64,000 nucleotides of DNA from Candidatus Acetothermia bacterium. GTDB taxonomy: Bacteria; Bipolaricaulota; Bipolaricaulia; RBG-16-55-9; DRXL01. Shown one piece after another: positions 1 to 8,134 of the stretch (its first letter is position 1; every line of letters starts with the position of its first letter). The stretch covers positions 1-64,000 of the forward strand of contig JACOSB010000044.1 of assembly GCA_016179105.1 (NCBI GenBank), given 5' to 3'. The notes under the pieces were generated by a model. That model did no database searches and was not told the DNA's origin. It was given only the letters and a program-made list of their open reading frames with translations. Made by a program: the position numbers and the translations under genes.

Positions 1-1
1 G

Positions 2-160
2 GTAGATCGCCAAACCGGCTACCTCATCCTCGATGACACCCTGCTGGACAAGCCCTATGCGAGCAAGATGGCGCTGGTCAAGCGACAGTACTCCGGCAAA
101 CACCATCGAGTAGTTCAAGGCATTGCTTTGGTGAATCTGCAACGCGAAAGTCCTGAATAA
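2..160 (+). pseudogene. Transposase fragment (DDE, IS701/IS4-like), truncated at both ends
   Basis: An open frame enters from the left edge and ends at TAA 158-160. The 52 residues include LILDDTLLDKPYASK and YSGKHHRVVQGIALVNL, which match the region around the first catalytic Asp of DDE transposases of the IS701/IS4-like group (family recognised from memory of the motif). After LVNL the similarity appears to stop and the frame ends ten residues later, so only a middle piece of the enzyme is here. No terminal inverted repeat is visible. It lies tail to tail against the 3' end of the FG-GAP gene, which is itself cut inside a PKD domain. It is therefore a dead remnant, or a joint formed by recombination or misassembly. 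Confidence 0.7.
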
Positions 161-1956
161 ATTCCCATTGGAACAAGAGCAAGCCCTTTTCAGGGTCAGA
201 AGACTTGGAGCCGTTCAACTGCACGGGCTTACCGACGCACACCGTCGGGGGCGGCTGGTCGGGTCCGGCATCAGCCACCGGAGGCTTATTCTCCAGGGTC
301 GGAGAACCAAAAACGGTATAGACTTCCCCAGAATTTTGCCTCAACTCTGCCAACCCATCACCGTTGGGCGCTCCCAAAAAGATATCCTCAATCGTATCGC
401 CGGTCACATCGCCAATATACGTGGTCGAGCCGAGGCGATCGCCAGTATTGGCTCCAAAGAAGACGATGTCGGGTTTGGCACTGTCTGGCACTCTCACGAC
501 ATTCGAGGCGCAGTTAATGATTTCTAATAGCACGGGAGCGAGGCAAGTATCGACTACCTTGGGGAGCGAAGTGCTACCTAAGATTATATAAGCTTCTCCT
601 GCGGTACGTCTTGCGTTGCCACGGCTCGGCGCCGGGAGCTCCAATCAAGATGTCATCAATTTCATCTTGTCCTATTTGTCCGGCGGCGACTGAGGCACCC
701 ATCCCATCACTTACATCCGCCCCATAGACTGTGACGTCCTGTTGTCCCTGTTTTATGTCCACCACTGAAGAAAAATTCGCTCGCCCCAGGATGACATAGG
801 CTTCTCCGGCACCAGCGCGAGCCTCATTTGGCCCATCTGCCCCGGGTGCACCGATGATGATGTCATAGATGCCATCATGGTTTACTTCCCCGGTTGCCAA
901 GGATATTCCCAATTGATCAAACGGATCAGCCCCGTAAATAGTTACATCCTGCTGACCCTGTGAAATATCTATCGTAATGGGCAGCGTTTTGCCGACCAAT
1001 TGGCTCCCCAGAATAATATAAGCTTCTCCCGCCGAGGGGCGCGCATTATTAGGTCCATCGGCGAGAGGGGCACCGATGATGAGATCCACGAAACCATCTT
1101 TGTTGACATCGCCGCTCGCGACGGCAGCTCCCAGCATATCGCCCTTTTCCGCGCCATAGACAGTCACATCGGGGCCTGGGCCTAATGCGCCCGCTATGTC
1201 AAACACAGCGGAGTGAGAGAACTGTCTCCCCAACAGCACATAGGCTTCTCCGGCACCGGAGCGAGCTTCACTCGGGCCGTCTCCTCCAGGAGCACCGATA
1301 ATGATGTCCATCAAGCTGTCTTTGTTCACGTCACTGACCGCGAGGGCGGCTCCTAAATTATCACCGGTGTTGGCCCCCACGATAGTCACATCCTGGTCCT
1401 TAGCACAAAGGTCGAATTTCCCACCGAAAAACAGGTCAGACCGACCAAAGATGACATACACTTCGCCAGCATTAATGCGATTCCCGGCTTCACTCCCGAT
1501 GGAGCCGTCGGCCCCCGGAGCACCCAGGATGATATCGTCGATCCCATCGCCGTTGACATCCCCGGCTGCTACGGCGGTGCCAAGCTGATCTCCCACATTG
1601 CATCCGAATATGGTGATCCTGGCTCCAACTGCTTCCAGATCGACGTTAGATGCGCTACGGGGGGATGATTCAGGCAGTGGCCCAAGGATAATATACGCAG
1701 CCCCGGCCCCGCGTTCGCCCAGTTTTCCGTTGGCATTAGGAGCGCCGAGGAGAATATCTTTGACGCCATCCCCATTGAAATCCCCTACAGCAATGGGGGA
1801 AAGGGCGTCGCCTCGGCTGGCGCCAAAATAAGTCAGATCTTGGTTGGATTGGGCGATATCGATCACGATTTGGCCTGATGTATTCAAAGTAATTAGGGAA
1901 AACAGCGAGAGTGTGAAAAATACAGAACACATAAAGCCGAGACGAGAAAACTGCAT
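78..1956 (-). pseudogene. FG-GAP repeat/PKD surface protein, frameshifted and 3'-truncated
   Basis: Two overlapping frames (1956 down to 574, then 644 down to 78) form one gene. The first starts with a signal peptide (hydrophobic stretch, residues about 8-25, cleavage near SGQ) and carries six to seven FG-GAP repeats, each with a calcium-loop motif such as DFNGDGVKD, DVNGDGIDD, DVNKDGFVD followed by LLGAP or IIGAP. These build an integrin-alpha-like beta-propeller, usually secreted or surface bound. At about 613-640 the frame breaks inside a repeat (GAPGAE then PSRGNARRTAGEAY in another frame); a 2-nt deletion or 1-nt insertion restores the repeat spacing. A further repeat (DVTGDTIED) and a PKD domain (PPVADAGPDQ ... 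LNGSKSSDP) follow, stopping at about 160 where transposase sequence begins. The last 25 or so encoded residues are antisense transposase and not original. Confidence 0.75.
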
Positions 1957-2098
1957 GGACGCGTCCTCCTGAAACGTTTTTCTCCCTAACTACTTACCAA
2001 GCTTGAGTAATATGTGTTACCTTTAACAATCTAATATAAGTCACTTCTGCAGACGAAGTCTGTTATTTGCATTACATACACGATTGTGGGGTTTTGCA

Positions 2099-2165
2099 CT
2101 GAGGGAAACGGGATTTGAACCCGCGACCTTCTGCATGGCAAGCAGACGCTCTACCGCTGAGCTAT
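2099..2165 (-). pseudogene. Partial tRNA-Gly(GCC) copy
   Basis: The stretch repeats about 62 bases of the intact tRNA-Gly gene at 2752-2826 without a change, covering D arm, anticodon arm (GCC) and T arm. The 5' acceptor strand is missing (GAAATG in plus-strand terms where the intact gene has TCCCGC), and the 3' acceptor strand differs by one base (GAGGG for GCGGG) and has no CCA. It cannot form an acceptor stem and should not be charged. Such a partial tRNA copy is what an element integrating at a tRNA gene, or a tandem duplication, leaves behind. Confidence 0.85.
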
Positions 2166-2203
2166 GAAATGTTGCAGCTAGAAAAGACAAAATCTTCAAC
2201 TCT

Positions 2204-2575
2204 TCAACGCAGCGGGATCAGAATTAGGTCTTTCGCGAGCTTAGGCTGCTTGGCGTGACCGTTGCGGGTGAATTCGACCAGCCCATATTGATGCAAGATA
2301 CGTAAACCGCGCGAGACAGCCTCCAAGCTGCGTTTCACAGCCTTGGCTAGACCTGTGACGGATGTGCTTTCATGTACCCCCAGGGCTTTGAGTAAGCGCA
2401 AACGCTCCGGCGTGAGCACGCGCTTCTCCATCTCTTCCGACAAGACAATCATGGCTAAACGATCTGGAGCCAGCTCAGGTTGCTTTAGGGCTCCTTCAAG
2501 CATTCGGCCGAAGAGATTGAGGGCTTCGTCAGTCTTCTTCTTCGATACCTTTGGTTGCTTTGAACTTGCGGACAT
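2204..2575 (-). CDS. Winged-helix DNA-binding protein (HVO_A0114-like antitoxin/regulator)
   Basis: A 123-residue protein. The C-terminal half (about 65-115) reads as a winged helix: RLRLLKALGVHESTSVTGLAKAVKRSLEAVSRGLRIL is helix-turn-helix, followed by a wing with HQYGLVEF. The layout resembles the HVO_A0114 group of small predicted transcriptional regulators, which often pair with a small toxin; this family link is from memory. The N-terminus is Lys-rich. The ATG at 2573-2575 has CUCACUGGAGGGAGU-type sequence just upstream, giving a good ribosome site. A 35-codon frame (2529-2636) overlaps its start. The gene lies between the intact and partial tRNA-Gly copies, so it may be cargo of a small element. 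Confidence 0.65.
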   Translation of the reverse strand: MSASSKQPKVSKKKTDEALNLFGRMLEGALKQPELAPDRLAMIVLSEEMEKRVLTPERLRLLKALGVHESTSVTGLAKAVKRSLEAVSRGLRILHQYGLVEFTRNGHAKQPKLAKDLILIPLR

Positions 2576-2636
2576 ACTCCCTCCAGTGAGCTTTCACATC
2601 TTCATAAGCTTGGGTTAACGCATCTTCTAAAGTCAT
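2529..2636 (-). CDS. Small ORF (35 aa) overlapping the winged-helix gene
   Basis: An ATG at 2634-2636 opens a frame of 35 residues (MTLEDALTQAYEDVKAHW... ending GIEEED) that ends at TGA 2529-2531, overlapping the downstream start by 47 nt. The peptide is charged and looks helical, with amino-acid use like a real protein. In the families related to the downstream regulator, a partner gene overlaps in this position, so it could be a very small partner or the tail of a lost one. I recognise no domain. The preceding in-frame codons reach a stop ten codons upstream, so a longer version is not available in this frame. Confidence 0.35.
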   Translation of the reverse strand: MTLEDALTQAYEDVKAHWREYVRKFKATKGIEEED

Positions 2637-2751
2637 TCCCTTAAGTGGAGTGCATCTTGTTCGTTAAGCTTTTTGGGGGGCAGTTCACGTACTAGAATTA
2701 AGGCACACAATAGGAGAAAACGCTAAAGACGTAATAGAGTTCAGGCTTCTG

Positions 2752-2826
2752 TGGAGCGGGAAACGGGATTTGAACCCGCGACCTTCTGCATGGCAAGCAG
2801 ACGCTCTACCGCTGAGCTATTCCCGC
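2752..2826 (-). tRNA. tRNA-Gly(GCC)
   Basis: Read on the minus strand from 2826, the sequence gives acceptor GCGGGAA, D arm TAGCTCAGCGGTAGAGC, anticodon loop CTTGCCATG with anticodon GCC, T arm with GGTTCAAATCC and the matching TTCCCGC, discriminator T and an encoded CCA (2752-2754). All stems close. It is a glycine tRNA for GGC and GGU codons. A defective copy lies 650 bases away at 2099-2165, so the gene may serve as an integration site. Confidence 0.95.
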
Positions 2827-2895
2827 TTGAAGTTCCCTATTTTATTCGACCCAACTGTGCTTGTCAACGCCGCCTCAACTCTGTATAACTCAACC

Positions 2896-3480
2896 ATGCG
2901 CATCTCGATGTTTTCATGGATGGTGGTCACTCTGGTGGGAGCCGGGTTGCTACTCTCGCCGGTCAGCTTTGTCGTTGCTGCTGCGGATGAAAAACCCAAG
3001 ACCACCGGCGATTCTATACTCCCCGAATTTGCGCTCGGTTCGTTCAGCGCGGCACTCGGCTGGGGAGCCTCCGCCCTGATCACCTTTCCCTTGAGAACAT
3101 CTACTTTGTGCCAGCAGGACTCGCTGACGTTCAACTGGTGCGCACTCCTGTGGGTGGCCGGGCCATCGCTCACCGCTCCCATCGGCGTGATTGCGGTCGG
3201 TGAGCTGAGCGGCGTCCAAGGCAATAACCCATTCGCCTTCTTGGGCAGCATTCTCGCGGGCTTTTCTCTCTTCTCCTGCATCGCCGAGCCGCAAGGATTT
3301 GGAGCCACTCTGTGGTGTCAAGCGCTCGAACTCGGAGGCCTGGGCATGATCGTCTACCCCGCTCTCCTCGCGACACTGGGTTACAATTTCCGCGCGTACA
3401 TGAAGGCGGATTTTCTGCCCTCCACAAGCCTGGTACTCCCGTTCTTCAGCGCTCGTTTCAAAATTACTTCCACGCAATAG
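2896..3480 (+). CDS. Hypothetical membrane protein
   Basis: I prefer the ATG at 2896, because starting there places a clear hydrophobic signal or anchor at the N-terminus (MRISMFSWMVVTLVGAGLLL, residues 1-30); the longer open frame upstream runs through the tRNA-Gly gene. The 194-residue product has further hydrophobic stretches at about 55-70, 85-105, 110-130 and 145-165, with a few scattered Cys (for example FSCIAEP, TLWCQA). The pattern suits a small inner-membrane protein with several spans, or a short outer-membrane barrel with short strands. I recognise no family. Its neighbour at 3689 is also a small exported protein of similar style. Confidence 0.5.
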   Translation: MRISMFSWMVVTLVGAGLLLSPVSFVVAAADEKPKTTGDSILPEFALGSFSAALGWGASALITFPLRTSTLCQQDSLTFNWCALLWVAGPSLTAPIGVIAVGELSGVQGNNPFAFLGSILAGFSLFSCIAEPQGFGATLWCQALELGGLGMIVYPALLATLGYNFRAYMKADFLPSTSLVLPFFSARFKITSTQ

Positions 3481-3688
3481 AGACCGTATCAGAGACAGTC
3501 ACACCAATCTGTTCGTTGGTCGGCTGGAGCATCTTGGTCTGATCCGCGATAGCAGTAAGAGCATCGCCGAGACACTCGCAGCAAGAATTGTGGCGAGAGC
3601 CTGTCGCTGAGTAAACTGGCTCATCGGAAAGGAGCCAGAAAATGTCTATTGAGAAAATTTTGTGCAGCCACAAGGGAGACTGATTCTG

Positions 3689-4195
3689 ATGAAGGCAGAG
3701 ATGTGGCTAGTGGCGGCGTTGATTGTGGTGGCGTTGAGCACGGCCGCTATCGCGAGAGACACTTACCAAGTCTCGATCGGACCGAGCGGCTGGAGTGCTG
3801 CCAGCGAAGCAGGCCTGATCGGCGTTTCAGCGGAAGTTGAGCTCATCGAAGAGAGCGCTTCTGTAGAAGGCGTTTGGGGATTGGGAGAGCATTGTGCGCA
3901 AGGATGGGCCTTGTGGCCACGCCTATACTTAGTAGACAAGAGCAGCACATGGAGGCCGTTCGGTGAATTAGGCCTCGCGCAACTCACAGATCTTCAACTT
4001 CGCCTCGACCTGCACTGTGGCTCTATGGAAAAACACTCTGGGTGGCGCTTTGTGGGACTTGGGTTGGGCATGGTTTATCGATTAGGTGAGCGCATGCTCC
4101 GTCTATCGGGAGGAGTGGGATTGACGATTGGACAGTGCCCTATGTGTGGAATCAGCGTCTATCTAGCGATTCGGGTCGGGCATTTCTGGGAGTAA
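3689..4195 (+). CDS. Hypothetical exported protein, possible small beta-barrel
   Basis: The chosen start, ATG at 3689, follows CAAGGGAGA and gives 168 residues beginning MKAEMWLVAALIVVALSTAAIA, a classical signal peptide with cleavage near AIA-RD. The mature part alternates hydrophobic and polar residues and is rich in Gly, Trp and aromatic residues (WGLGEHC, WRFVGLGLGMVYRLGE, LRLSGGVGLTIG), as in small outer-membrane beta-barrels. It ends HFWE; a terminal aromatic residue region is common in barrels but is not proof. There are four Cys that could pair in the periplasm. I recognise no named family. Confidence 0.5.
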   Translation: MKAEMWLVAALIVVALSTAAIARDTYQVSIGPSGWSAASEAGLIGVSAEVELIEESASVEGVWGLGEHCAQGWALWPRLYLVDKSSTWRPFGELGLAQLTDLQLRLDLHCGSMEKHSGWRFVGLGLGMVYRLGERMLRLSGGVGLTIGQCPMCGISVYLAIRVGHFWE

Positions 4196-4230
4196 CAGTA
4201 TGAATTAAAGTTCAGAGAAGAGGAGAGTAC

Positions 4231-5091
4231 ATGCAAAGCGGCTACATTGATTCCAACGGCGTGAAGATTTATTACGAGATCGAGGGTCAAGGCAAGCCTC
4301 TGATTTTGCTCAATGGTGGCCCCGGCTTCCCCCACGAATATCTGCAAGAGATGCGAGCACTCGCTCCGCACGCAAAGTTGGTTTTCTTCGACCAACGTGG
4401 CACGGGCAAATCCGATAAGACTGATCCGAGAAACTATACGATTGATGCCAATGTCGAGGATGTCGAAAATTTGCGAAAAGCCTTGAATCTTGGGAAATGC
4501 CGTGTGCTGGGGCATTCGTGGGGCGGCATGCTCGCACAAGCATATATCTTAAAGTATCCAGAGAACGTAACCCGGCTCATTCTCGCGGACACGTTTTCTT
4601 CCCTTGAAGATTGCAACGCAGCCCTCGCACGGATGCGTACGAGCGTGTCTCCCGAAACGCGAGCCATTTATGAGAAGTACGAGCGTGAAGGGCTTTACAA
4701 AAATCGCGATCACTATCCCGACGAATACAAAGCGGCGCTCGAAGTCGCGTACGCGCCAGTCTTTATGAGCGTGCCACCGCCTCCGTATCTGCAGAATGCG
4801 TTCGCCAAAGTCGCATACGATGTCTACCGCGCGATGTGGGGTGAAGAGACAGAATTCAAAATGACTGGAACGCTGAAAGAATTTAACGTCGAGTCTCGTC
4901 TAAAAGAAATACGCGTTCCCACGCTTGTCATCGTTGGAGCGAACGATATGCCAACGATCGCAATGGCCGAGAAGACAGCACGGCTTATTCCCAAGGCGCG
5001 TCTAGAAGTTTTTGCTCACTCACGCCACTTCCCGTTCATTGAGGAGAAAGAAAAGTTTATGAACATAGTGCTAGAATTCTTGGAGGCTTGA
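4231..5091 (+). CDS. Alpha/beta-fold hydrolase, proline iminopeptidase-like
   Basis: A 286-residue alpha/beta hydrolase. The oxyanion region is LLNGGPGFP (residues 26-34), the strand after it gives FFDQRGTGKSD (53-62), and the nucleophile elbow is GHSWGG with Ser96. The other triad members are probably Asp239 (VGANDMP) and His266 (SRHFP). HGGPG plus DQRGxGxS is typical of the proline iminopeptidase group (peptidase S33), so the likely activity is release of N-terminal Pro or similar residues from short peptides; ester or amide hydrolysis cannot be excluded. A ribosome site (AGAGGAGAG) precedes the ATG. Its stop is 1 nt from the next gene, a methyltransferase, so the two are surely co-transcribed. 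Confidence 0.8.
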   Translation: MQSGYIDSNGVKIYYEIEGQGKPLILLNGGPGFPHEYLQEMRALAPHAKLVFFDQRGTGKSDKTDPRNYTIDANVEDVENLRKALNLGKCRVLGHSWGGMLAQAYILKYPENVTRLILADTFSSLEDCNAALARMRTSVSPETRAIYEKYEREGLYKNRDHYPDEYKAALEVAYAPVFMSVPPPPYLQNAFAKVAYDVYRAMWGEETEFKMTGTLKEFNVESRLKEIRVPTLVIVGANDMPTIAMAEKTARLIPKARLEVFAHSRHFPFIEEKEKFMNIVLEFLEA

Positions 5092-5092
5092 A

Positions 5093-5902
5093 ATGGAAAA
5101 TGCTCGGCGCAAAGAAGTTTGGGCCAGTGGCGATGCTTATGAGCCGTACGTCGGACGTTGGAGTCGCCATATCGCACGCGAATTTTTGACCTGGCTGTCT
5201 GTGCCTTCCAAAAAACGTTGGCTTGATGTCGGATGCGGCACGGGAGCACTCAGTCAAACAATTCTTCAATTCGCATCGCCGGCGGCTGTCACAGGCATTG
5301 ATCCATCGGAAGGCTATGTTGCGTATGCGCGAAAGCATGTCACAGATGATCGAGTGCGCTTCGAAGTCGGGGATGCACAGGCGTTGCCTTACCCAACAGC
5401 AATATACGATGCAGCCGTCGCGGGGTTAGTGCTCAACTTTGTGCCGCAGCCAAGCCGTGCTATTGCGGAGATGGCGCGCGTCGTGAGCCTCGGTGGAACG
5501 GTCGCTGCTTACGTGTGGGACTACGCTGACAAGATGCAGTTGATGCGCTACTTCTGGGACGCGGCGATCGCTCTCGACCCGAAAGCGCTCGAGCTCGATG
5601 AAGGAAAACGTTTTCCCCTATGTCATCCAGAGCCATTGAAAAAACTCTTCCAAGAGGCTGGGCTACAAAATGTCGAGGTGTGCGCGATCGATGTCCCCAC
5701 CGTTTTCAAAAATTTTGACGACTACTGGTTTCCGTTTCTAGGAGGACAAGGGCCCGCGCCGGGCTATGCAATGTCACTAAGCGAAGAACGACGTGCGGCT
5801 CTGCGAGAGCGAATTCGCTCTACTCTCCCCATCTCGACTGATGGCTCAATTCACTTAATTGCTCGTGCTTGGGCCGCACGGGGAGTGAAGCGAAGTTTAT
5901 AA
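5093..5902 (+). CDS. Class I SAM-dependent methyltransferase
   Basis: A 269-residue protein with the Rossmann-type SAM-binding motif WLDVGCGTGALS (residues 43-54), acidic motif II around VTGIDPSEGYV, the DAQALPY segment (motif III) and GLVLNFVPQP, as in Methyltransf_11/25 enzymes acting on small molecules. The acceptor cannot be read from sequence. The start codon is 1 nt after the hydrolase stop, with the ribosome site GGAGG inside the end of that gene, which suggests translational coupling. The 3' end overlaps one arm of an 11-bp perfect inverted repeat (5881-5923). The tail after residue 190 (DDYWFPFLGGQGPAPGY) is the usual C-terminal cap of this group. Confidence 0.85.
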   Translation: MENARRKEVWASGDAYEPYVGRWSRHIAREFLTWLSVPSKKRWLDVGCGTGALSQTILQFASPAAVTGIDPSEGYVAYARKHVTDDRVRFEVGDAQALPYPTAIYDAAVAGLVLNFVPQPSRAIAEMARVVSLGGTVAAYVWDYADKMQLMRYFWDAAIALDPKALELDEGKRFPLCHPEPLKKLFQEAGLQNVEVCAIDVPTVFKNFDDYWFPFLGGQGPAPGYAMSLSEERRAALRERIRSTLPISTDGSIHLIARAWAARGVKRSL

Positions 5903-5923
5903 AAAATACCTTGCTTCACTCCC
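5881..5923. terminator. Inverted repeat between convergent genes
   Basis: GGGAGTGAAGC (5881-5891) is exactly complementary to GCTTCACTCCC (5913-5923), with a 21-nt AT-rich loop that contains the TAA of the methyltransferase gene. It sits between two genes that converge here, so it may end transcription from both sides, although there is no long T run. Confidence 0.45.
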
Positions 5924-5946
5924 GCTGTGTCTAACTAACTACTGCA

Positions 5947-7125
5947 CTATGGCAGACACACTTGTCCATCCGGCAAGCCCTTGAAGGGATGATTGCCGGG
6001 GTTGCCCTTGCTGTTCTGGGTGCCCGACTTATTGTTGCCTTCAATGATATTCGCACCCTCGAAGCTCACCTGACCTGTGAAGCCGTCAAAGGAGAAACCG
6101 CATTGCTTCAGCAACGCTGTAAGGCCCCATTCGGCTTGGTTGCGAATCACGGAATCCGTGAGCCCTAGTTTGGCATTGTCCTTCACGAGAACGCCATTCG
6201 CACCGTTGTTCTCAACGACGCTGTTACGCACTTCTACACTGGCTGAGTTCTCCACACGCAGGCCATCTATTCCGGGATTGCCGGAAATCTGAGAGCTAAA
6301 AAGGCTCACTTGCGCTGCGCCGAACGCGATCAGGCCGGCGAAGAACTTGTTCCCGGTGATCCGGCTGTTCGCAAGGCGCACGCTGGCAGAATCCAAGACA
6401 ACGAAGCCCTCGCCTCGGTTATTGATTACTTGGGTGTTGCTGAGGCCAATATCTGCGTTCTCGAAGACGCGCAGGCCCGCGAGTCCGCTCTCAGAGACTT
6501 GAGAGTCCGCGAGTACCAACCGAGCTGAACCCGCGGCTTGGAGGCCGATACCGTGATTTTCAGAAACTTGAGTGTTGGTCAGACCGACTCTCGCAGAGCC
6601 CGTCACGATGAGGCCGCCGAGATCATTACTGGAGACCAGAGAATTGCTGAGCACTGCCTGAGCTGAGCCCAGTATGCGTAAGCCTACGCCATCGTTCGCC
6701 GAGATCTTGGAGTTATTGAGAGCGACGATCGCTTTGCCATCGATTCTCACACCATCGCCTAACGATCCCCGCCCCTGGCTAACCACGAGCCCCTCTAGCA
6801 CTACTGGGATTTCAGAAAGGCCGTCAATATCGAGGACTGCTTTGCCTCTCTTTTGATCTTGCCCTTTAATAAACGTCTGTTCCTGTCCTGCGCCTCGAAG
6901 TGTGAGGCTCCTTCTGACCAAAATGTTCTCTTGGTAGGTCGCCGCGAGGAGACAGATCACGGCGCCGTCAGTAACCTGGTCGATCGCTGCTTGGAGCGAC
7001 TGGTTCGGATTCAGGGTCATCGTGCACGCTTGCGGCTGAGCAAGCCCGACTTGTCCGCTATTCCCTATGGCCATGGCTACAATGAACAAAACAACACCGA
7101 CTACGAAAAACTTAAGGTTATACAT
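5947..7125 (-). CDS. Secreted right-handed parallel beta-helix protein
   Basis: A 392-residue protein with an N-terminal signal (MYNLKFFVVGVVLFIVAMA, cleavage near GLAQ). Next comes the DUF1565-like entry region (NPNQSLQAAIDQVTDGAVICLLAATYQENILVRRSLTLRG, split over residues about 43-80), then some ten coils of about 23 residues built on alternating N-x-S/Q-x-x patterns such as VALNNSKISANDGVGLRI and VGLTNTQVSENHGIGLQA. These form the right-handed beta-helix seen in NosD/CASH and pectate-lyase-like proteins. No acidic pectate-lyase active-site cluster is evident, so a structural or binding role is likelier than catalysis. A C-terminal segment with two Cys (KQCGFSFDG, GQVCLP) probably caps the helix. 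It is a shorter relative of the three big beta-helix proteins at 42627-50913. Confidence 0.75.
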   Translation of the reverse strand: MYNLKFFVVGVVLFIVAMAIGNSGQVGLAQPQACTMTLNPNQSLQAAIDQVTDGAVICLLAATYQENILVRRSLTLRGAGQEQTFIKGQDQKRGKAVLDIDGLSEIPVVLEGLVVSQGRGSLGDGVRIDGKAIVALNNSKISANDGVGLRILGSAQAVLSNSLVSSNDLGGLIVTGSARVGLTNTQVSENHGIGLQAAGSARLVLADSQVSESGLAGLRVFENADIGLSNTQVINNRGEGFVVLDSASVRLANSRITGNKFFAGLIAFGAAQVSLFSSQISGNPGIDGLRVENSASVEVRNSVVENNGANGVLVKDNAKLGLTDSVIRNQAEWGLTALLKQCGFSFDGFTGQVSFEGANIIEGNNKSGTQNSKGNPGNHPFKGLPDGQVCLP

Positions 7126-7306
7126 ACGAGACCCTCCTTTGGGTTGAATGAGTAGGCTATCTCCAGCTTAGGCTGCTTTCTGGTCGACCGCCAAGAGGCT
7201 TGAGATAGCTCTCTATTGTTTCTCTGTGTCTATTATTACTCGAAGATACAACGAAATGTTTCAAGAGGCTGATATGACAGCATGATCGAGGCAAAACAGT
7301 ATAAAG

Positions 7307-8101
7307 CTATGTCCCAAACACGCCCACGATTCTCGTCGATGCTATATCAAACGGTTCCAAATTCAAGCTGCCGTAAACCTCCCTATATTCCCAGCCCGCT
7401 TGAGTAAAGTCTCTTATCAATTCATGCAGATTGTAGAGCCGATGGTCGAGCGTGATTTGGGCTTCTTGCTTAAAATTTCCTGGAGACAGTTCTCGCAAAA
7501 AAGTCCATGTGGTGTTGTTGCGTCCAGTCTCGAAATTGATCTTCCGTTCTTCGAGAAGAAGAAGTACGTCTCCAGCATGCGTGAAGCCTTGGGGTTGGTA
7601 GCGACGGACAAGCCCATTGCGATTGATCACATCCATCACGAAGATTCCGCCTTCGCGGACGAGCGTGCGACACTGGCGCAAAATATCTGTATTCGTCTCT
7701 TCGTCGTAGTAGCCAAACGAAGTGAAGATGTTGACGATTGCATCGAATTTTTCATTTGCTAGTGTCTGAGCAACTCGCCGAGCGTCGCAGATGTGAAACG
7801 CGACCTTTTCCGTCACTTGCTTTTCTTGCGCGAGTCGTTTGGCTCTTGCAATGAAGGTGGGAGATAAATCGATGCCGGTCACGCGATAACCGAGGCGCGC
7901 GAGTTCAACCGAGTGCCGACCAATGCCGCAACTCAGATCGAGTAGCCGACTGCCAAGACCCACTTGATGTTTCTCAAGCAGTTTATGGATACTCTCTGCC
8001 TCTTGCGGTGCGCGCGGGAGAGCCGCTTCCAAAAATCTCAGATAAAGTTGCCCATGATCGACGAACACTTGTTCTGTCCAGTTGCGTTCCATGGAAGTCA
8101 C
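7307..8101 (-). CDS. Class I SAM-dependent methyltransferase
   Basis: A 264-residue enzyme. Motif I is LLDLSCGIGRHSVEL (about residues 52-66), where Ser-Cys-Gly replaces the usual Gly-Cys-Gly, followed by YRVTGIDLSPTFIARA (motif II), AFHICDARRV (motif III) and FDAIVNIFTSFGYYD (motif IV). The pattern is that of Methyltransf_25/11 proteins such as those annotated as methyltransferase type 11 with C-terminal beta strands (TWTFLRELSPGNFKQEAQITLDHRLY). The acceptor is unknown. It is a stand-alone gene followed 33 nt upstream by the dehydrogenase gene on the same strand, so the two may be one transcript. Confidence 0.8.
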   Translation of the reverse strand: MTSMERNWTEQVFVDHGQLYLRFLEAALPRAPQEAESIHKLLEKHQVGLGSRLLDLSCGIGRHSVELARLGYRVTGIDLSPTFIARAKRLAQEKQVTEKVAFHICDARRVAQTLANEKFDAIVNIFTSFGYYDEETNTDILRQCRTLVREGGIFVMDVINRNGLVRRYQPQGFTHAGDVLLLLEERKINFETGRNNTTWTFLRELSPGNFKQEAQITLDHRLYNLHELIRDFTQAGWEYREVYGSLNLEPFDIASTRIVGVFGT

Positions 8102-8134
8102 CCATCTTAGTGTAGCACATTTCTGGGAAACGAT

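Noticed and set aside
2770-2895. N-terminal extension of the membrane protein gene
   Set aside because: It would be translated through the tRNA-Gly gene; the ATG at 2896 gives a proper signal sequence.
3564-3670. Possible short gene between 3480 and 3689
   Set aside because: No ribosome site or domain; only short open frames in several phases.
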